Shown piece after piece: positions 1-4,024 of a stretch of 6,309 nt of DNA. Positions within the stretch are counted from its first letter, which is position 1. Every line of letters starts with the position of its first letter. This stretch comes from Bacteroidota bacterium (GTDB lineage: Bacteria; Bacteroidota; Bacteroidia; Chitinophagales; Chitinophagaceae): the NCBI GenBank assembly GCA_018267795.1, contig JAFDXS010000157.1, forward strand, positions 1-6,309. The letters are read 5' to 3'. A program made the position numbers and the translations under genes. The notes under the pieces are model-generated. The model was given only the letters and a program-made list of their open reading frames with translations. It ran no database searches and had not been told where the DNA came from.

Positions 1-714
1 ATCTATCTTTCTGAAAGCAATATCGCCTACCGCCAATGCCATAAGATAAGCAGGTACGGGATTCTCCATCCTGAAATGATAGATATTACTATCATTTACC
101 TGCTGGGGATTTTCTGCGCTCATTAATGCTAACATTCCTTTAGGTGCTTCAACCCTGGCATTATAGGTAAAACGAATGCCGGGCCCATCCGGACAAGGTA
201 TCCAGGAGCGTGCATGTATGGATTCAGACTGTGTGTATAGGAACGGATGTTTTTTATCAAGCGTTTGCTGCGGATCCAGCCACTGTAGTGCTTCTGCATT
301 TTTGCCTGTACGATAATGTATAGCAACTAAATTGCTGCCAGAGAGTATAGGTATATGTAAAGCACTGCCTAAATATTTGATAGCTGAATCCAGCTTAAAA
401 GTGGTCTTCTGACCATTTACAAACACGCTGTCAATTGATAGATCATATGTATCCAGCCTTAGCTCATGCTGTTTATTGCTATCACCTATCGTCCATGTAG
501 CACAACCACTTATTTGTTTCTTTTCGAAGCTTACTTTTATATCCAGATCGAGATGTGTTATTGCAACACTGTCTGCATTAGACAATGTATGGACATCTTT
601 CTCTACAGTATCTCTCACAACTGATGTAGTATTGTTATTGACAGTCACAGTTTTATTATTACAGGCAGCAAGTATTACACTTAGTAATATTGCCAATGCA
701 GAATATTTTACCAT
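1..714 (-). CDS. M1 family metallo-aminopeptidase lipoprotein, leukotriene A4 hydrolase type (N-terminal part, cut by window edge)
   Basis: The frame is open from the ATG at 712-714 to base 1, giving 238 residues, roughly the first third of a family member of about 600 residues. Residues 1-18 form a lipoprotein signal ending in the lipobox LAAC (Cys18), followed by an Asn/Thr/Val-rich linker to about residue 45. From about residue 50 the sequence matches the N-terminal beta-domain of leukotriene A4 hydrolase: LRLDTYDLSID (85-95), ALQWLDPQQT (142-151), KHPFLYTQ (155-162), IHARSWIPCPD (166-176), ALMSAENP (196-203) and PAYLMALAVGDI (221-232). The catalytic GGMEN and HEXXH zinc motifs would lie beyond the left edge, so activity cannot be judged here. 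The family removes N-terminal residues from peptides using zinc. The lipobox implies membrane anchoring outside the cytoplasm. Glu164 replaces the Gln136 of the human enzyme. The start lies 26 nt after the permease stop, so it is probably the third gene of that operon. Family assignment is firm; substrate is unknown. Confidence 0.93.
   Translation of the reverse strand, partial: MVKYSALAILLSVILAACNNKTVTVNNNTTSVVRDTVEKDVHTLSNADSVAITHLDLDIKVSFEKKQISGCATWTIGDSNKQHELRLDTYDLSIDSVFVNGQKTTFKLDSAIKYLGSALHIPILSGSNLVAIHYRTGKNAEALQWLDPQQTLDKKHPFLYTQSESIHARSWIPCPDGPGIRFTYNARVEAPKGMLALMSAENPQQVNDSNIYHFRMENPVPAYLMALAVGDIAFRKID
661..714 (-). other. Lipoprotein signal peptide of the M1 peptidase
   Basis: The first 18 codons encode a short n-region with one Lys (residue 3), a hydrophobic stretch (residues 5-15) and the lipobox LAAC, with Cys18 as the predicted lipidated residue after signal peptidase II cleavage. 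The residues just after Cys are Asn-Asn-Lys. There is no Asp-rich run of the kind used as a surface export signal in some Bacteroidota lipoproteins, so a periplasm-facing anchor is as likely as the cell surface. A TTG codon in frame at 736-738 would add a longer basic n-region, but the ATG is preferred. Confidence 0.85.
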
Positions 715-740
715 TTGCTTTATATGTATCTTAATCAAGG

Positions 741-2420
741 CTATATATCTTCTTTCTTTAAATCTTCCCAACTCGTATTAGAATAGCTATCCCATACCAG
801 CCATAGAAGTATAACTGATAATGCAAGGAACAGCAACTTCAGCCACCAAATATGGATGGCAAAATAATGGCCTACGCCAAGCATGCCGGGTATAATGAGT
901 GTAATAAAGGCCTTAAGGATCTTAGTGCCGGAAGAGTTCATCTGCTCCATCATAGAGAAAGGAAATGCCTTGTAACTAAAACGTATAATAATAGCAATGA
1001 ATAAGGTAACGTTGGTCATGGCTAGTATAATATCCAGTATTCTGCCAGCACCCCATACAGAAAGAACGAAGATGGAAATAATAGAAAAATAAGGAATAAA
1101 ATATTTTGCCCATACTGCTTTAAAAGCGCCATCCATTACTTTACCTGGTTTTTCAACAGGAGATGCATAATATATCCATGCGGCCTTATACTGATCTGAA
1201 GTGGTGACAAAATTTATTGCCTGAGCCATTACAAATGCGCTCATATACAGCAATACAATAAAAGTGTTTCGCTCATGTAAGTTTTGCCACATATCTCTTA
1301 ATGGCTCTTTGTTAAGCGTAAGTAAATAAACAAAATAAACGGGCACATAAGCAAATGTGGGATACACTCGCATTTTAAACGTACGGCTGCGAGAAGTCTG
1401 CAGCCAGGCCATCATAAAGCCGGCCTGACCGGCATCACTGCGGCTGAATATACGCGCAAGCTTTAAGTAGAAATTGGATTTCTTGCCAGACTTTGCCTGT
1501 ACATTTCCTTCACCGGATTCGAAAGCATCTACAGCACCGATACGAAGGGCAAACTGCGGAGAAAGATATTTTATAGTTATCCAAAGACATACTAACGGCA
1601 CCACTACTGCCAAAAGACTAAGCATGTGAGTACCAGCCAATATAGGCGCTGGGCCTAACCATGAATAACACGCTGCCAGCCAATAAGAAGGAAAATAACG
1701 TACCCAACCAAAAGTATGCAAATCCATATGCTGCAAAATAGAGCTTTGCAATACCCGCGGCATAAAGTAACTCATGGCAAAAATGATAACCGAGAATCCT
1801 ATCTGAAAGGCATTTATAATTTCCTTAAAACGCTGTGGACTGGCAAACCTGAGTAATAGCAGATAGAAACCATTTACTATAAACAGTACCATAAATATCA
1901 TCAGCAACAATGGCACCGGGAATAAAAGTGCGTATTGCCAACCCATGATAATACCAACAAGAATCCAACCCGGCAAGCACATTGGCAGCACTATACGCAA
2001 CAGATAAATGAATACATGCAGTAAACGGGATAATAACAAAGTACTATCATTTACAGGTCGATGCAGCAAAGTGAATTTATCTCTGGGATCAAACAGCACA
2101 TTCGAGAAATCTGTGATGAGCATGAATGTGAGAATGAAAGTAAATGTGGTGTAGTATGCCCAAAAAGCGAATACATTATCCTTAAATGCGGCCAAGGGTA
2201 TTAGATACAGGCAGCCCATGACAGCCGAAATGAACACACTGAAAAATGAACCTGCTTTACGTTCCTTTTTCTGCGCTTGCTGACGACCGAAGCTTAGCGG
2301 CTTACGGTCATCCATTTTGAGCCTTACTGTGAGTATAGCACGAAGCTGCTCAATATCTGCTCCCATACCATGCCATAGGCCTGATGGCAGCATCACTAAT
2401 TTTAAAAATAGCTTATTCAT
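741..2420 (-). CDS. ABC transporter permease, ABC-2 exporter-like polytopic membrane protein
   Basis: This 559-residue protein has about 12 likely membrane segments: roughly 59-78, 84-103, 130-157, 161-190, 204-222, 256-284, 353-369, 384-404, 434-456, 460-480, 502-522 and 523-543. A cytosolic N-terminus (1-55) and a charged central loop (about 285-350) precede the two sets of helices. Motifs resembling those of large ABC-2 permeases are DPRDKFTLLHRPV (111-123), followed by an Arg (132) in a membrane-proximal helix, and in the second half YYASPVEKPGKV (417-428). The two halves look like diverged copies. The gene starts 8 nt after the stop of the ATPase gene, the usual arrangement for translationally linked subunits, so it most likely forms the membrane channel driven by that ATPase. 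It carries no peptidase domain. Substrate cannot be told from the sequence. The exact number of helices is by eye. Confidence 0.85.
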   Translation of the reverse strand: MNKLFLKLVMLPSGLWHGMGADIEQLRAILTVRLKMDDRKPLSFGRQQAQKKERKAGSFFSVFISAVMGCLYLIPLAAFKDNVFAFWAYYTTFTFILTFMLITDFSNVLFDPRDKFTLLHRPVNDSTLLLSRLLHVFIYLLRIVLPMCLPGWILVGIIMGWQYALLFPVPLLLMIFMVLFIVNGFYLLLLRFASPQRFKEIINAFQIGFSVIIFAMSYFMPRVLQSSILQHMDLHTFGWVRYFPSYWLAACYSWLGPAPILAGTHMLSLLAVVVPLVCLWITIKYLSPQFALRIGAVDAFESGEGNVQAKSGKKSNFYLKLARIFSRSDAGQAGFMMAWLQTSRSRTFKMRVYPTFAYVPVYFVYLLTLNKEPLRDMWQNLHERNTFIVLLYMSAFVMAQAINFVTTSDQYKAAWIYYASPVEKPGKVMDGAFKAVWAKYFIPYFSIISIFVLSVWGAGRILDIILAMTNVTLFIAIIIRFSYKAFPFSMMEQMNSSGTKILKAFITLIIPGMLGVGHYFAIHIWWLKLLFLALSVILLWLVWDSYSNTSWEDLKKEDI

Positions 2421-2428
2421 AGTGGTGC

Positions 2429-3214
2429 TTATTGGGATATGGTTTTATCATTAATAGCCGAAGCGAAATCATCAGCTTTTTGCATCTGGTCGCCGCTTGA
2501 CGTTAATCTTGAGAATATCTGCTCAAGCGTATCAGATTCATCTTTCTTCAGCTCTCCAATAGTAGCATTTGCTACTATCTCCCCTTTATTTATTAATACG
2601 ATGCGATCAGACACTTTTTCCACAACGTCCATAACGTGTGAGCAGTAAACAATGGTTTTGCCTTCCTGTTTCATTACCTGCAACAGTTCTTTCACCATTA
2701 TTACTGCATTCACATCAAGACCGGAAAGCGGCTCATCAAATATTACAATTGAAGGATTATGCAACAGACCGGATGTTAGCAGGATCTTTTGCTTCATGCC
2801 TTTTGAAAAGCTATCCATGCGCTGATCAAGATTGGCCAGAAGCCCAAAAGAATCCAGCATTCGTTTGCTGCGTTCCTCAATAACGTTTTCAGACAAATGA
2901 TACAGTTTGCCAACGAAGGTGAGATACTCGCGAGGCGTTAACAGATCGTATAGTTCTGCAAGCTCAGGAACGTAACCAATCATTTTTTTGATTTCCATCA
3001 CGTCTTTACGCAAATCCTTTCCTGCTATAGTTACTTCACCATAAAAATCCTGAATAATGCCGGTGAGAATTTTTACGGTAGTTGATTTACCGGCTCCATT
3101 GGGGCCAATATAGCCAATTACCTGGCCAGGATATATGTCCAGGTTAATATCGTTTAATACTGTTTTGCCGGCATATTGCTTGCCCAGATGTTTTATCGTG
3201 ATGATCGGTTCCAT
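2429..3214 (-). CDS. ABC transporter ATP-binding protein, ABC-2 exporter class
   Basis: This 261-residue protein is a complete nucleotide-binding domain. Walker A is GPNGAGKST (37-45), the Q-loop region is IGYVPE (79-84) with Glu in place of Gln, the signature is FSKGMKQK (136-143), Walker B is IVIFDEP (156-162), the D-loop is SGLD (164-167) and the switch His is His193 in CSH. The Glu in the Q-loop and the SKGM signature are usual for the drug/lipid-type ABC-2 exporter ATPases (NatA/BcrA-like), not a defect. The 30-odd residues after LEQIF (230-234) form a short C-terminal tail without a recognised domain. It is a cytoplasmic subunit that powers transport by the permease encoded 8 nt downstream. 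The ATG at 3212-3214 is chosen because the family-typical N-terminus (IITIKHLGKQY) follows directly. No Shine-Dalgarno sequence is visible. Export rather than import is inferred from the class and the lack of a binding-protein gene nearby. Confidence 0.95.
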   Translation of the reverse strand: MEPIITIKHLGKQYAGKTVLNDINLDIYPGQVIGYIGPNGAGKSTTVKILTGIIQDFYGEVTIAGKDLRKDVMEIKKMIGYVPELAELYDLLTPREYLTFVGKLYHLSENVIEERSKRMLDSFGLLANLDQRMDSFSKGMKQKILLTSGLLHNPSIVIFDEPLSGLDVNAVIMVKELLQVMKQEGKTIVYCSHVMDVVEKVSDRIVLINKGEIVANATIGELKKDESDTLEQIFSRLTSSGDQMQKADDFASAINDKTISQ

Positions 3215-3229
3215 ACTTGTAAAGTTAAA

Positions 3230-3258
3230 ATTCCTTCAATGCAAAGTATTGAAGGAAT
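3230..3258. repeat. Perfect 11-bp inverted repeat before the ABC operon (operator or second hairpin terminator)
   Basis: The arms ATTCCTTCAAT (3230-3240) and ATTGAAGGAAT (3248-3258) are exact reverse complements around a 7-nt spacer. The repeat ends 15 nt before the ATG of the ATPase gene and lies 3 nt beyond the tail of the reductase terminator. On the minus strand the stem is followed by TTTTAACTTT, so it could serve as a back-up terminator. The stem is AT-rich, and a stronger terminator precedes it, so a binding site for a dimeric repressor of the exporter operon is an equally good reading. A poor TAnnTTTG-like match, TAACTTTA (3220-3227), lies between repeat and start codon but lacks a properly spaced upstream element. 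The symmetry is certain; the role is inferred. Confidence 0.6.
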
Positions 3259-3261
3259 GAT

Positions 3262-3290
3262 GAAAATAAAATAACCCCACATGGGTTATT
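3262..3290 (-). terminator. Intrinsic terminator of the reductase gene
   Basis: Reading the minus strand, an 8-bp stem AATAACCC/GGGTTATT with the 5-nt loop ATGTG begins 6 nt after the reductase stop codon. It is followed directly by the U-rich tail TTATTTTC. This is the standard layout of a rho-independent terminator and separates the reductase from the ABC operon. Confidence 0.75.
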
Positions 3291-3296
3291 ATAATG

Positions 3297-3944
3297 CTAT
3301 GCTTTTAACAATTTGAAGGCATGTGTCCATTGGTTATGCAGGAAACCCGGTATGCACCAGAGCATAGCTAAAGGCTCTATAGCACGGGCTGCTGTTACCT
3401 TGCCCATATCTTCAACCTCCCAGCCAAACATCTTTAACACATCGCCTACCTCTGTCTTAGCCTGGTCGTTATCGCCACAAATGAACATGCTTGGCTTGCC
3501 TTCTTTGAAATCAGGGTTTACCATGCGTGCATTACCCACACTACAAAAAGCCTTAACAAAATTCACGTCAGGAAAACGCTCCTGCAGTCTTTCCATAAGA
3601 GATTCTTCCAGCGTAGTGAAAAATCTAAGTACGCCATTCTCCGGTGGCAGCTCATCTATGGGAACGGTAGTGTCTATAACGGTTTTGAAATTCAGGTTTT
3701 GCGGACCAGCCTGTTCTATAGCCTCTTCGGCTGCAGTGCCTTTTACAGTTAAAACCAGAAGATTGCTGAATTTTGCGGCGTCGGCAAATGAACCAACACT
3801 CGCATGTGCGCCTCCATTCTCTTTCCAGTCGCTTAGCTTGCTTACATCGTGGGAACTAAGCATTACTTCATAACCATGTTTTATAAAGCCATTCCCCAAG
3901 GTTTGTGCTACTATACCGGAACCTATAATGCCAACTTTTTTCAT
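3297..3944 (-). CDS. NAD(P)-binding oxidoreductase, F420-dependent NADP reductase-like family
   Basis: The 215-residue protein has the N-terminal Rossmann fingerprint GIIGSGIVAQTLG (5-17), then SSHDVSK (30-36), where family members bind the 2'-phosphate of NADP. Later family landmarks are the strand VLTVKG (64-69), VKAFCSVGNARM (130-141), CGDNDQAK (156-163) and the C-terminal helix IEPLAMLW (189-196). These align in order with archaeal F420H2:NADP oxidoreductase, and the length is close to that family's. Most Bacteroidota are not known to make coenzyme F420, so the true hydride partner is probably another molecule, and family-based naming as an F420 reductase should be treated with caution. 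His32 stands where the archaeal enzyme has Arg. The protein is cytoplasmic, with no signal or membrane segment. It appears to be a single-gene unit, with its own candidate promoter (3967-3996) and terminator (3262-3290). The ATG at 3942-3944 directly precedes the Rossmann strand. Confidence 0.88.
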   Translation of the reverse strand: MKKVGIIGSGIVAQTLGNGFIKHGYEVMLSSHDVSKLSDWKENGGAHASVGSFADAAKFSNLLVLTVKGTAAEEAIEQAGPQNLNFKTVIDTTVPIDELPPENGVLRFFTTLEESLMERLQERFPDVNFVKAFCSVGNARMVNPDFKEGKPSMFICGDNDQAKTEVGDVLKMFGWEVEDMGKVTAARAIEPLAMLWCIPGFLHNQWTHAFKLLKA

Positions 3945-3966
3945 AGTCAGTTGATATTTGTAGAGG

Positions 3967-3996
3967 GAAAATTAGGCGGTTTTTTTGAACTACAAA
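3967..3996 (-). promoter_or_regulatory. Candidate Bacteroidota-type promoter for the reductase gene
   Basis: On the minus strand TTTG (3993-3996) is followed after 18 nt by TAATTTTC (3967-3974), a one-mismatch fit to the TAnnTTTG element read by the primary sigma factor of this phylum, at an acceptable distance. Transcription would begin a few bases downstream and leave a leader of about 20 nt before the ATG. The region is AT-rich, so a chance match is possible, and the elements sit inside the hairpin that follows the upstream gene. Confidence 0.4.
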
Positions 3997-4011
3997 AAGA
4001 AAATGCCTAAT
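3971..4011 (-). terminator. Composite hairpin after the T9SS gene, possible terminator
   Basis: On the minus strand an outer 7-bp stem ATTAGGC (4005-4011) / GCCTAAT (3971-3977) encloses an inner 6-bp stem TTTTTG (3993-3998) / CAAAAA (3982-3987) with a 5-nt loop. Unpaired bases lie between the two stems. The outer stem is followed by TTTCCC, so the U-tract is short. It begins 13 nt after the stop codon of the secreted protein gene. It is the only terminator-like structure in this gap, but the interrupted stem makes termination efficiency uncertain. Confidence 0.45.
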
Positions 4012-4024
4012 CTTCGTAACCCCT

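Noticed and set aside
129..326. Minus-strand 65-codon open frame
   Set aside because: It overlaps the M1 peptidase on the same strand in another frame, and the peptidase frame matches leukotriene A4 hydrolase throughout.
476..781. Plus-strand open frame of 101 codons with hydrophobic stretches
   Set aside because: It is antisense to the M1 peptidase start and the permease end. The hydrophobic character comes from the complementary strand.
2439..2883. Two plus-strand open frames opposite the ATPase
   Set aside because: They are shadows of the ATPase gene, which has all its nucleotide-binding motifs in frame.
3079..3106. ATPase inactivated by non-canonical motifs
   Set aside because: Walker A, Walker B and the switch His are all intact. 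Glu in the Q-loop and the SKGM signature are common in ABC-2 exporter ATPases.
3220..3247. Strong promoter for the ABC operon
   Set aside because: TAACTTTA fits TAnnTTTG with one mismatch, but the nearest TTTG is only 14 nt upstream, too close, so it is mentioned only as a weak possibility.
3313..3873. Plus-strand open frame of 186 codons opposite the reductase
   Set aside because: It lies wholly inside a well-supported gene on the other strand and its translation shows no recognisable motif.
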